Shown here one piece after another: positions 52,492 to 60,638 of a DNA stretch of 61,371 nt (its first letter is position 1; each line of letters begins with the position of its first letter). This DNA comes from an uncultured Methanomicrobiales archaeon (GTDB lineage: Archaea; Halobacteriota; Methanomicrobia; Methanomicrobiales; Methanospirillaceae). The translations under genes were made by a program, and so were the position numbers. The notes under the pieces were generated by a model. It was not told where the DNA came from. It ran no database searches and saw only the letters and a program-made list of their open reading frames with translations. The stretch covers positions 1 through 61,371 of the forward strand of contig CAIYHQ010000069.1 of the NCBI GenBank assembly GCA_903926075.1. Reading direction: 5' to 3'.

Positions 52492-53199
52492 ATGATAACC
52501 CGACATCATGTCTGTCTCGCATGTGGAGGCACGCTCATCCTGTACCTGCCACTCGTTTTTGCAAATCCATCAATACTCCCGATAATTGTTGCAGGAGTCT
52601 TTATCGGCGTTGTATTGCCTGATATTCAGATGACGAGGCCTCGTCATTTTACTGCATTATCCCCAGTCTGGTTCATAATCCAGATCTTCAGGTGGATCGT
52701 TTTGCGGTTTTATATTTTAATCTACAATAATATTTTTGGTTTAAGGCCTGCTGCTGAAGATAAGAGACTGACTCATTCCCTCCCTGGTCTTTTTTTTATA
52801 ACCTGGATTATTATTTTAATCTTTTTTCTTATTACAGGTGTATTTCCTTCTAACCCGGGACTTAATTATATTAGAGTTTTTTTAACCTGCATAATTATCG
52901 GACTTCTCTTCCATTTCCTTGAAGATACCTGTACAAAAAAAGGATTATGTCCATTGTATCCACTTAATGAAACTTACCGGATAGCAGGCAGTATCAGGCC
53001 CTGCAATCGAGATGATCTTCGTATCCGTAAATTCCACATCATGACAGGTGTTGGGATAGTGGCAATCGGCCTGCTTTTTTACACCGGTATCTGCCCGGAA
53101 TACCTACATTGGCTGATGAGTATCGGTACACTTGTTGTATGTACGGTCATAATGCTGTATTATTCAGAGGTTAAATTGACCTCAAATATGTTAGGGTAA
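52492..53199 (+). CDS. YdjM/LexA-binding inner-membrane metal-dependent hydrolase-like protein
   Basis: A 235-residue membrane protein with about five helices. Conserved His/Asp clusters sit at the membrane: MITRHHVC near the start, VVLPDIQMTRPRH, KRLTHSLPG and FHFLEDTCTKKG. These match the PF04307/DUF457 family (probable zinc phospholipase C-like fold). Alone in its region, before the HEPN remnant. Confidence 0.78.
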   Translation: MITRHHVCLACGGTLILYLPLVFANPSILPIIVAGVFIGVVLPDIQMTRPRHFTALSPVWFIIQIFRWIVLRFYILIYNNIFGLRPAAEDKRLTHSLPGLFFITWIIILIFFLITGVFPSNPGLNYIRVFLTCIIIGLLFHFLEDTCTKKGLCPLYPLNETYRIAGSIRPCNRDDLRIRKFHIMTGVGIVAIGLLFYTGICPEYLHWLMSIGTLVVCTVIMLYYSEVKLTSNMLG

Positions 53200-53266
53200 G
53201 TTTATCTAGAGGATTGAGCCTTCTCCCCAATAATAGGGAAACAAAAAATTTACATTCTTAAAGGTC

Positions 53267-53282
53267 TAAGCGATACCGCTTA
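53267..53282. terminator. Short hairpin between convergent genes
   Basis: TAAGCG, a 4-nt loop and CGCTTA form a 6-bp stem between the YdjM-like gene and the HEPN remnant; a possible bidirectional terminator. Confidence 0.3.
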
Positions 53283-53700
53283 TTATTTGAGCGTTTTAGG
53301 ATCATCCCGAATAATAATATTTTTTACAACGTGAATAAAGGAAGAGGCAGTTATCAGAGTGGCTTCTGCTTCACTTTTATTAATATTTTTATCAGACCCA
53401 TAATCTGCTTCTTCCCGAATATGTTCTCCTCTGCTGAGCATGCGGCCATAAATCTTATCGATATGCCCTTTTTGAATAAACTCCTCACCAAAAGCTGAAA
53501 CGAAGACCGGTATGTGTTTTCACCTGAATATTTCGTGTAAGAAGAGCCGCACGTGTTAATGCAAACATGGCATAATATGCCCTACTGACAGTCCCATTCT
53601 AAAAACCACTATCAAAGAGTAACTTAGCTTCGTTTAGTCGTTCTTCTGCAAGATGGAGTTGGTAATCTATCTCTGCATAATCAGGCAACCCGAATCCCAT
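53283..53700 (-). pseudogene. HEPN-domain toxin-like gene with stop and frameshift
   Basis: From the ATG at 53700, which overlaps the end of the MNT gene by 20 nt, the frame reads AEERLNEAKLLFDSGF, then TAG, then NGTVSRAYYAMFALTRAALL, QVKTHTGLR and a second stop. A one-base shift restores VSAFGEEFIQKGHIDK, EADYGSDKNINKSEAEA, ending at 53283. The whole is an almost complete HEPN (HI0074-like) domain with two lesions. The amber stands where family members often have Tyr. HEPN proteins are ribonuclease toxins neutralised by MNT enzymes. Confidence 0.75.
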
Positions 53701-54028
53701 CCTGAATAATATTTTGGTGGAAAGAAAATAACTGATTGTCATCAAATTGTTTTCGGGTGCGATATTTTGGAGAAATGTCTATTCCAGTTTCCAATAAGAC
53801 ATCAAAACTCAATCCAAGTATGTCAAATTCTACTTCTGTATCATCAATTTTTCCAATAACCAGGAGATCAACATCAGATTCTTCATCATTTTCAGATCGT
53901 GCTACAGAACCATAGAGTATTACCTCCTCTATCTGATTTTTATATCTTTCCCGGATCAGAGCAATATACCGGTCTATAGCATGTCGGATTTTTGCGTCTA
54001 GGAATGGAAGATCCTGAAGCATTTTCAT
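53681..54028 (-). CDS. MNT-family nucleotidyltransferase (HEPN antitoxin)
   Basis: A 115-residue minimal nucleotidyltransferase with LYGSVARSENDEESDVDLLVIG, the GSx(10)DxD catalytic motif. In HEPN/MNT modules it adenylylates the HEPN partner and blocks toxicity. It appears intact, while the HEPN gene downstream is broken. ATG at 54028 or 54022. Confidence 0.88.
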   Translation of the reverse strand: MKMLQDLPFLDAKIRHAIDRYIALIRERYKNQIEEVILYGSVARSENDEESDVDLLVIGKIDDTEVEFDILGLSFDVLLETGIDISPKYRTRKQFDDNQLFSFHQNIIQDGIRVA

Positions 54029-54180
54029 AAGGATAAATTATTATCTTTTAGGTATTAATGTAATGTCCTCTATGTAAATACATCTATATTCCTATCCCTA
54101 GGTTTTGTAGGGTTGACTTTGTGAGAATTGAACTAAAATTAATCATCTAAAAAAAAGGTGTTTTAGGCTAAATAGTTACA

Positions 54181-54226
54181 AAAAAGAAAATTATAAAAGA
54201 GAATAATAAACACGAATAAGTCGTGT
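54181..54226 (-). terminator. Hairpin plus U-tract terminator of the pilin operon
   Basis: ACACGA (54210-54215), loop ATAAG and TCGTGT (54221-54226) form a 6-bp stem. On the minus strand it is followed by a T-rich stretch, some 50 nt after the pilin stop. Resembles an intrinsic terminator. Confidence 0.5.
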
Positions 54227-54276
54227 CTTCCCTCCTATTTCATCAGGTAATATATAGTCAGATCCTTAAACTTCCA

Positions 54277-54921
54277 TTAAGCTCCGATTTGTATCACTGC
54301 ACGTGAGATAAGGGCCCCATTTCTCTTGTCACTTACATCAAGATAGAAACTTTTCCCTATATTCGCCGGGTTCACAAAGTCAAGTGCCCAGAAACTATCC
54401 GGCGGCGCTGTGGGGTCATTTTGAGCGAATGACCATCTGCTGCTTACCTTGTCAAATGTATAGATTCCATGACTTGAAGCCACAGTAGGTTGTAGTGCCG
54501 ATGGATTACAATAGGGATTATTATCTACATGCCATGTATCACCCGGGTTAAACGATGTGATATTGTAACCGTCTACATTTCCAGCATTTGTAAACAAAAC
54601 AGGAATATAGGCCGAGTTACTTACGTTTGACAGATTCAGGACATTAGTCGACATTGCTTCAAGTCCTGAACCAAATGTCGGTCCGTTTTTGACAGTTATC
54701 ATCATATCAGCTGAAGGGATAGGATCGCCTCCTGCGTGTGTAAATTGAAGGCCAGATGTGACACTAAATTTGCCCTGGATTGTTGCCTGTGGTGTTTTAA
54801 CCTGGCCTTTCATAAATCCACCTGCAAATCCGCTGACTACTGCTGCGATTATTATTGTCACTACAATCATCAGGATGACACCGACAACCGGTGATATAGC
54901 ATCTTCATTATTCCGGTTCAT
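54277..54921 (-). CDS. Archaeal type IV pilin-like protein
   Basis: A 214-residue pilin with the archaeal DUF1628/PF07790 N-terminus EDAISPVVGVILMIVVTIIIAAVVSGFAGGF, which is processed before or near the hydrophobic helix by an EppA-type prepilin peptidase. The rest is a beta-rich exposed domain. It lies 4 nt after a second pilin gene, so they are co-transcribed and may form one heteropolymeric filament. Confidence 0.88.
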   Translation of the reverse strand: MNRNNEDAISPVVGVILMIVVTIIIAAVVSGFAGGFMKGQVKTPQATIQGKFSVTSGLQFTHAGGDPIPSADMMITVKNGPTFGSGLEAMSTNVLNLSNVSNSAYIPVLFTNAGNVDGYNITSFNPGDTWHVDNNPYCNPSALQPTVASSHGIYTFDKVSSRWSFAQNDPTAPPDSFWALDFVNPANIGKSFYLDVSDKRNGALISRAVIQIGA

Positions 54922-54925
54922 GCCC

Positions 54926-55750
54926 TTATCCCTCCACTATGACATCTTTGCTGAAAATTGCAGCACCGGTTGGCACATAGATAACCTTTACACTTACAGT
55001 GTCCCCTGCCCGAAGCTGTTCCCACCCGGTTCCAAGGACTGCTGCTGTAGGATCAATCATTCCATTCACAAAGTTACCAGAGCCGATATATCTATACGGA
55101 GTTGCACCATTGTATCCGCTTGCAGAAGCATACCCGGGTGCCCCTCCAATTGCCATACCAGAATCACTTCCATATAGATATGCAAAGAGCCCTACTCCCT
55201 GCACAAGGGCATATTGTCCGAACCAGCCCAGTTTTTGATATGCACTTGCACTCTTACCAATGGGATCTGTTGGGTTCGTCTGGCTGATACCAGGCCCCAT
55301 TCCAAACGGTGCGGTCGCCCAGTTTGTAAACCCTTTTGTCTGCATTCCCTGCCAACAATATACATTCACAATGTTCCCAAGCGAGGTATTTCCACCGTTA
55401 AAAATCGCCCCATTTGCATAAGATTGCTGAGTTGAACTCAGGTCTGCACTAGTGGGGTCTTTCATCGTGGTAGTCCATGTAGTGACAATTTTAAGGTCTT
55501 TTGTATTTATCGGCTGGCTTACTCCAAGCACATTAGCTGTGAAACCACTTCCTATATAACTTCCCGAATTGGATATCTTCACATCCATAGATAGAGTAGG
55601 TGACTTTTGCTGCCCGTTTATCAGGCCTCCTGCAAATCCGCTCACTATAGCAGCGACGATGATGGTAACAACAAGCATCAGCATGACCCCAATGACTGGT
55701 GACACCGCCGATTCTCTGTTTCCTTTCGATAATTTTTTCAAATAATCCAT
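54926..55750 (-). CDS. Archaeal type IV pilin-like protein (first of tandem pair)
   Basis: A 274-residue pilin with the N-terminal motif ESAVSPVIGVMLMLVVTIIVAAIVSGFAGG, nearly the same as its neighbour over about 35 residues, with a different, Gly/Ala/Thr-rich exposed domain (several aromatic residues). A GGAG site precedes the ATG. A TATA-like element (AATTTATACT, minus strand) lies about 45-55 nt upstream. No assembly ATPase or peptidase is nearby. Confidence 0.88.
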   Translation of the reverse strand: MDYLKKLSKGNRESAVSPVIGVMLMLVVTIIVAAIVSGFAGGLINGQQKSPTLSMDVKISNSGSYIGSGFTANVLGVSQPINTKDLKIVTTWTTTMKDPTSADLSSTQQSYANGAIFNGGNTSLGNIVNVYCWQGMQTKGFTNWATAPFGMGPGISQTNPTDPIGKSASAYQKLGWFGQYALVQGVGLFAYLYGSDSGMAIGGAPGYASASGYNGATPYRYIGSGNFVNGMIDPTAAVLGTGWEQLRAGDTVSVKVIYVPTGAAIFSKDVIVEG

Positions 55751-56143
55751 AGATTTCTCCTTTGTCCTAATACTTCAGAATATTTCATGGCGAGTATAAA
55801 TTGTCTACAAGCCTGTACCACCATGTACGTATTTGTTTTTAACTGTTATTATTTAACAATTACTTATTATTAATAAAAATCCATGAGCAGTGGTTGATTA
55901 ATGTTTGACTATAATAATTAATTGTCCCAATTAATTCACAGTTTTCTGTGAACTTTAATAATTTGAAGAAGCTATTATTCAGCCCGTTTTTCTCTTTTGT
56001 TTCATCGTTGCTGAATCAAATTTTTTATTTATACAATAACCTCTGCAGAGAGGTAATATTAACAATTAGTGAGTAATACTCTCCTGAAACGGATAGAACT
56101 GCCTTGAGGCGGGTGGAACATAGAAAGGAGGGGTTCACAAAAA
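55751..56143. other. Intergenic region with a 9-bp inverted repeat
   Basis: These 393 nt contain the pilin promoter on the right-hand strand near 55790-55806 and the palindrome at 55916-55936. I see no ORF and no other structure. Confidence 0.45.
55916..55936. promoter_or_regulatory. Perfect 9-bp inverted repeat, possible operator
   Basis: AATTAATTG, spacer TCC and CAATTAATT form a perfect inverted repeat with a 3-nt centre, 166 nt upstream of the first pilin start. A 21-bp symmetric site suits a dimeric regulator. Confidence 0.35.
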
Positions 56144-56719
56144 TTATTTTTTAGAAATATTCTGATCATATTCTTTTAATGTATGATCGATTTTTGATAT
56201 TTCTATGGCGTTGAAATAATCAATGTACATAGAAATGTATGTTAATCTGATAATGTTTTGATCATTTTTTGCCGTTTTAAATCCATATTTTCGATAAAAA
56301 TCAATGGTACCAGGTTTTGAATCAACTGTAATAATCCTGCAACCAATATACTTTGATATATTCACTGCAATTTCGAATATCTTTCCTAACATAATCTCAC
56401 CTACTCCTTTCCGTTGAAAGGAAGAAGCGGTTGCTAATCGTGCAATTTTCAAAGCAGGATATTTTCTATAACTAATCTCTTGTATCTGATCTCTTTTTAT
56501 AAAATCTTCTTTATTTATGCAATCTGTTGTTAACGTAAAAAATCCCACAAGATAATTATGATGAAACACAACTCTTGTGACTGAAAAACGAATCAATTGA
56601 TTTTTAAATGCATCATTTATTAAAAAATCATCAAGATCTTCATCCCCGCATGTAAACGAAGAGAGATTATGTTCGTTGGTTAAAATTTGGATGGATAACT
56701 CGTCATAGGGGATATTCAT
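56144..56719 (-). CDS. GNAT N-acetyltransferase, toxin-like arrangement
   Basis: A 191-residue GNAT protein. The acetyl-CoA site is SFQRKGVGEIMLGKIF; other parts are ARLATAS and YRKYGFKTAK. The first 45 residues (FTCGDEDLDDFLIND) match the opening of TacT-like and RimI-like acetyltransferases. It overlaps by 4 nt (ATGA) the small upstream gene, the arrangement of GNAT toxin modules. AT-rich relative to neighbours. It could instead be an ordinary protein acetyltransferase. Confidence 0.82.
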   Translation of the reverse strand: MNIPYDELSIQILTNEHNLSSFTCGDEDLDDFLINDAFKNQLIRFSVTRVVFHHNYLVGFFTLTTDCINKEDFIKRDQIQEISYRKYPALKIARLATASSFQRKGVGEIMLGKIFEIAVNISKYIGCRIITVDSKPGTIDFYRKYGFKTAKNDQNIIRLTYISMYIDYFNAIEISKIDHTLKEYDQNISKK

Positions 56720-56865
56720 TCAATTTTTGTTCGATTTGCACGTTCTGCTGCACTCCTGATAAGTTTAAGTCCCCTCTCGGTATAATCAGGATTTTCCATA
56801 TATTTGTCGAACCTTCTGGCATCTTCACCTTCTAATACCAGTCCGAGTTCAATTGGCTTTGCCAT
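56716..56865 (-). CDS. 49-residue antitoxin-like partner of the GNAT enzyme
   Basis: A small ORF from the ATG at 56865: MAKPIELGLVLEGEDARRFD, then KYMENPDYTERGLKLIRSAA and ERANRTKIE. It is charged and helical. Its TGA overlaps the GNAT start codon. Similar tiny proteins often sit just ahead of toxin-type genes in methanogens, and I infer an antitoxin role. The sequence lacks a clear RHH or other DNA-binding motif. Confidence 0.6.
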   Translation of the reverse strand: MAKPIELGLVLEGEDARRFDKYMENPDYTERGLKLIRSAAERANRTKIE

Positions 56866-57125
56866 GATTATCAACTCTCAACAATATATAATACATTCTC
56901 ATTACTTCTAATTATTTATTTTCACCTTCACACTGGAGCTCAGCGCTTTCTCCTTCCTTCATGTCCATCATATTCAATCCTTTATTCAATTCAATGCTTT
57001 TTTCATCGTTTTTTATATACTGATAGCAACCGGGATTATCTGGATGACTGTTATTGCGATAGAAGGAATTTAAAAACACCACCCTCTTTCTTAAAAAACC
57101 TAATATTCATTTCTTATTTACATTT

Positions 57126-57653
57126 TTAACTTTCATTCACTCTTACCATGACAGGCAGGTTCTTTTGCTTTGGTGGGAATCCTGCTTTTGCAAATGCCAT
57201 ATCTGCCTCCTCGGTCCGTCCGATATCGTATAGAATAAGCCCTTTATCTCCCCACGCAATGGCATTTGTAGGATCAATTGCGATTGCTTTGTCATATGTA
57301 TCTAACGCTTCATTATAACGGTCCAGGTTATTGAGAGCAACCCCTTTATTAATCCAGGCAGTGGTATCCTTCGGATTTAGCTGTGTAGTTATGTTAAAAA
57401 CTTTTAAGGCCTCCTCCCAACGACCCTGGATAATGAGAACTTTCCCTTTACTGACCCATGTAGCCTCATCCTTTGGATCAATTGAAATTGCCTTATCATA
57501 TGCATTTAATGCCTCATCGAATTGACCTTGCTTGCTAAGAATAGATCCTTTAATTATCCAATATGCAGAAGTATCCGGTCCTGGTGAGGTACATCCTACC
57601 ATCAATATCGCCATGACAAGTGATATTAAAATGAGAAAAGGCAGACCTCGCAT
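57126..57653 (-). CDS. TPR-repeat lipoprotein
   Basis: A 175-residue lipoprotein (signal peptide, lipobox LMVGC) with four tetratricopeptide repeats of 34 residues, for example AYWIIKGSILSKQGQFDEAL and AWINKGVALNNLDRYNEALD. An extracytoplasmic protein-protein interaction module. Nothing nearby hints at its partner. Methanogens carry many such TPR proteins. Confidence 0.88.
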   Translation of the reverse strand: MRGLPFLILISLVMAILMVGCTSPGPDTSAYWIIKGSILSKQGQFDEALNAYDKAISIDPKDEATWVSKGKVLIIQGRWEEALKVFNITTQLNPKDTTAWINKGVALNNLDRYNEALDTYDKAIAIDPTNAIAWGDKGLILYDIGRTEEADMAFAKAGFPPKQKNLPVMVRVNES

Positions 57654-57748
57654 TATTTTAACACCTCTAAAATAATTTTAGGGAACATAGTTCTCCGGAC
57701 TTTTTTTCTGTAATTCATTTCTTCCAGGGTCCTTCCACAGAATAATGT

Positions 57749-57964
57749 TTATTTAAGCAGAGTATTTTCAGAAACACTCAGTAAAGCACCTAATGAAAAA
57801 CCCGATAATGACGCTGCTCTAAATGCTGAAGCAGTTTCCATTTCTATGGCATTACAACCCAGGCTGATTATTTCATCAGTTGGCACACCAATTTCAAGCT
57901 CAAACATATCGTCTATTGTTGAGCCAAAACATTCTATTCCCTCAATAAAATCTGTATACTTCAT
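57749..57964 (-). pseudogene. Fragment of a nucleoside phosphorylase family gene
   Basis: A 71-codon ORF ending GCNAIEMETASAFRAASLSG and ALLSVSENTLLK. The EMETA segment and VSxN are landmarks near the end of PNP/UDP phosphorylases, where they complete the nucleoside site. The N-terminal two thirds, about 170 residues, and the last about 30 residues are missing. A gene remnant. Confidence 0.5.
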
Positions 57965-58054
57965 ATAAAACCTATTTTATAGTTATTTGATATAGTTTTG
58001 TTACACTTGTGACCTAACTCAGGTCAGCATTTAACACGGACGATTATCCACTTA

Positions 58055-58843
58055 TCAGATTCCCTTTCCGAACCAGGCCTCCCCTTCAATTTCTGCGTCA
58101 ATAAGTTGCCGGGTATAAGGGTGCCCAGGGGAGGCAAATAGATCGGATGTTCTTTGGATCTCAAGGATAACTCCTTCTTTCATAACCGCTATACAGTCTG
58201 CCATATTCCGGATAACCTGGAGATCATGGGAGATGAAAAGAAGCGTAATGCCCTTTTTTTCCCGAATACCCTGGAATAAACTGAGAACCTGGGCCTGTAC
58301 TGAAAGGTCAAGTGCTGAAGTCGGTTCATCTGCAACTATAAACTCAGGGTCTAGTGCGAGAGCTCTTGCGAGGGCCACACGTTGTTTCTGTCCCCCGCTG
58401 AGCTCAAAAGGGTATCTGGATATAAGATCTGGCTGAAGTCCGACTATGTCCAGCATCTCAAGAACTTTTTCATTAGTTTCATGACGGCCTGACCGCTCCC
58501 AGATTTTAAAGGGTTCGGCAATGGAATCTCTTATTGTCATCCTCGGGTCCAGGGCTGTATCCGGGTCCTGGAAGATTATCTGCATCCTGGGTCGCATCTT
58601 TCGCATGGATGACTTAGACAATGCCGTAATCTCAACACCATCGAACCATATCTCTCCAAGAGTGGGTTCGGTAAGCCTTAGTGCTATCCTGCCAAGGGTC
58701 GTTTTACCGCATCCGCTCTCGCCGACAATGCCAAGAGTTTCACCTTTCTTTATGCTGAAAGATACATCTGATACGACCGTCTTTTTATGTTTTGAAATTA
58801 TCCCTGAAAGATATTCTTTTGTGATACCTTTGAGTTCAATCAT
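58055..58843 (-). CDS. Oligopeptide/nickel-type ABC transporter ATPase (OppF/DppF/NikE)
   Basis: A 262-residue ATPase: Walker A GESGCGKTT, signature LSGGQKQR, Walker B FIVADEPTSALD, and the family segment PRMQIIFQDPDTALDPRMTI. It overlaps the OppD-like gene by 8 nt and energises the same transporter. C-terminal HPYTRQLIDAE is typical of Opp/Dpp ATPases. The substrate may be peptides or nickel chelates. Confidence 0.92.
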   Translation of the reverse strand: MIELKGITKEYLSGIISKHKKTVVSDVSFSIKKGETLGIVGESGCGKTTLGRIALRLTEPTLGEIWFDGVEITALSKSSMRKMRPRMQIIFQDPDTALDPRMTIRDSIAEPFKIWERSGRHETNEKVLEMLDIVGLQPDLISRYPFELSGGQKQRVALARALALDPEFIVADEPTSALDLSVQAQVLSLFQGIREKKGITLLFISHDLQVIRNMADCIAVMKEGVILEIQRTSDLFASPGHPYTRQLIDAEIEGEAWFGKGI

Positions 58844-59771
58844 ATCTCAGGCACCGGACCTTTCGCATTTTGCCAGTTTCTTTTAAAGATGGATGTTCTT
58901 TCGTGCAGAGGTCCTGAACAGAACTGCACCGTGTATAAAATCTGCATCCTTCCGGAAAACTGCCTGGGTTTGGACTCATTCCCGGGATAGGATGAAGTCC
59001 GGCAGAAGGATGTGATGTGAGGAGCCCCTGAGTGTATGGGTGCATAGGCATGGAGAGTACTTCCCGTGTATTTCCGGATTCAACAATCTCACCTGCATAC
59101 ATGACAACAATTCGTGAACATAGTTCATGTGCTGTTCCGAGGTCGTGAGTTATAAGCAGAAATGTTTTATCGCGGGAATGTTCCATGAGAAGTTCTATTG
59201 TCTGTTTTCTGACGAGAATATCAAGGCCGGCTGTAGGCTCATCAGCAATAATAAGGGTAGGCTCGCATGCAAGAACGATGGCTATTAGGATCCTTTCCCT
59301 CATTCCTCCTGAAAATTCATGCGGGTATTGGCTGAGAGCATAATGAGGGTCAGGAATATCCATTCGTTTAAGAAGATAAATTGCTTTTTCATCAGCAGTT
59401 TTACTGGAAATGCCTTCGTGAAGCACAAGGGATTCAGTAATCTGGCGTCCAATTGTCATGACCGGGTTGAGAACCATGGCAGAGTTCTGCGGTATCATTC
59501 CTATCTCTTTTCCCAGTATCTGGAGCATATCGTGACTATTTAATTCCAGGAGGTTGGTCTCCCTGTACCTTATTGAGCCTTCGATTTGAGCATTTGAAGG
59601 AAGAAGTCTCATTACCGCCATACCAAGAACGGTTTTTCCGCAACCGGATTCACCTACAAGAGCACACGATTCATGGGCTTCCAATGTCAAGTTAACAGAA
59701 TCAATAACATGGATAATTTCCCTGTCTTTTATGAAGCTGACCTGAAGGCCTGTTATCTCAAGGAGTTGCAT
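58836..59771 (-). CDS. Oligopeptide/nickel-type ABC transporter ATPase (OppD/DppD/NikD)
   Basis: A 311-residue ATPase with Walker A GESGCGKTV, signature EFSGGMRERI and Walker B TLIIADEPTAGLD. The C-terminal Cys cluster CRFYTRCSSVQDLC (family oligopeptide C-terminal domain) often binds FeS or zinc. It follows the permease by 39 nt. Confidence 0.92.
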   Translation of the reverse strand: MQLLEITGLQVSFIKDREIIHVIDSVNLTLEAHESCALVGESGCGKTVLGMAVMRLLPSNAQIEGSIRYRETNLLELNSHDMLQILGKEIGMIPQNSAMVLNPVMTIGRQITESLVLHEGISSKTADEKAIYLLKRMDIPDPHYALSQYPHEFSGGMRERILIAIVLACEPTLIIADEPTAGLDILVRKQTIELLMEHSRDKTFLLITHDLGTAHELCSRIVVMYAGEIVESGNTREVLSMPMHPYTQGLLTSHPSAGLHPIPGMSPNPGSFPEGCRFYTRCSSVQDLCTKEHPSLKETGKMRKVRCLRYD

Positions 59772-59810
59772 AAACCAGGATCTCCAATATGTTTGTAAAA
59801 CGCATCATTC

Positions 59811-60638
59811 TCAATACCTGTTCTTCTCAAGTCGCGGATTGTAGAATTCTTCACTACTGTATCCAAGGTGTGCAAGTGCAAGAGAAAGTCCGACAACGGC
59901 AAGACCTGGAGGAATGAGCCACCACCAGAGCCCCAGGGCAAACCCTCCCGATGAGTACGCCTGCTCTATCATCTGCCCCCAGTCAATGACCATTGGGTCC
60001 CCAAGGCCCAGGAAACTCAGACCTACTCCTAAGAGGATGTAATGCTGGACCGATGACACAAACCTGACTGTTACAATGGGTATTAGATTAGGCAGGATGT
60101 GGTGGGACATGATTCGCATGTCCCGTGAACCGATGGCTCTCGCACCTTCGATGAAACTGGCATTCCGGATACCCATAACCTGGGAGCGAAAGACACGGAC
60201 ACTGTGGGTGCTCCCGAGTACACCCATGAGGATTGCCACGAGGAATATTCCTGGAGTGAAGAAGAGGGTAAGCACGAGTAGGAGTGGAAAAAGGGGGATT
60301 GTCATGAAAATATCGATTCCACGCATGACTATCCCATCAAATGCACCTCCGTAATATCCAGTCAGGATACCAAGACTGACACTTATTGAACACGAGATAA
60401 GAGCTGCCCCAAGTCCGATTATAAGCGTTATCCGTGTTCCGAAAATGAGTTGACTCAGGATATCCTGCCCGGTTGCATTTGTCCCTAGCGGGTGCATTGA
60501 ATCAGGTTGCCTTAGTGGAGGCCCGGAAACGGTATAAGGGTCATAAGGGGCAATCAATGGTGCAAAAACTGCAACAGCAACATACGCGAAAAATATTAGG
60601 CACGAGAACCAGAACAGTTTTTTTCTACTCATCAGCAC
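59811..60638 (-). CDS. Oligopeptide/nickel-type ABC transporter permease (OppC/DppC/NikC)
   Basis: A 275-residue permease with six helices. It opens with MSRKKLFWFSCLIFFAYVAV and LIAPYDPYTVSGPPLRQPDS, keeps the GTNATGQDILSQLIFGTR motif and has the EAA loop ARAIGSRDMRIMSHHILPN. It overlaps the preceding permease by 14 nt. Confidence 0.92.
   Translation of the reverse strand: MLMSRKKLFWFSCLIFFAYVAVAVFAPLIAPYDPYTVSGPPLRQPDSMHPLGTNATGQDILSQLIFGTRITLIIGLGAALISCSISVSLGILTGYYGGAFDGIVMRGIDIFMTIPLFPLLLVLTLFFTPGIFLVAILMGVLGSTHSVRVFRSQVMGIRNASFIEGARAIGSRDMRIMSHHILPNLIPIVTVRFVSSVQHYILLGVGLSFLGLGDPMVIDWGQMIEQAYSSGGFALGLWWWLIPPGLAVVGLSLALAHLGYSSEEFYNPRLEKNRY

Noticed and set aside
53283-53700. Functional pyrrolysine-containing HEPN protein
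   Set aside because: A second lesion, the frameshift, is present and no pyl genes are visible, so simple decay is the better reading.
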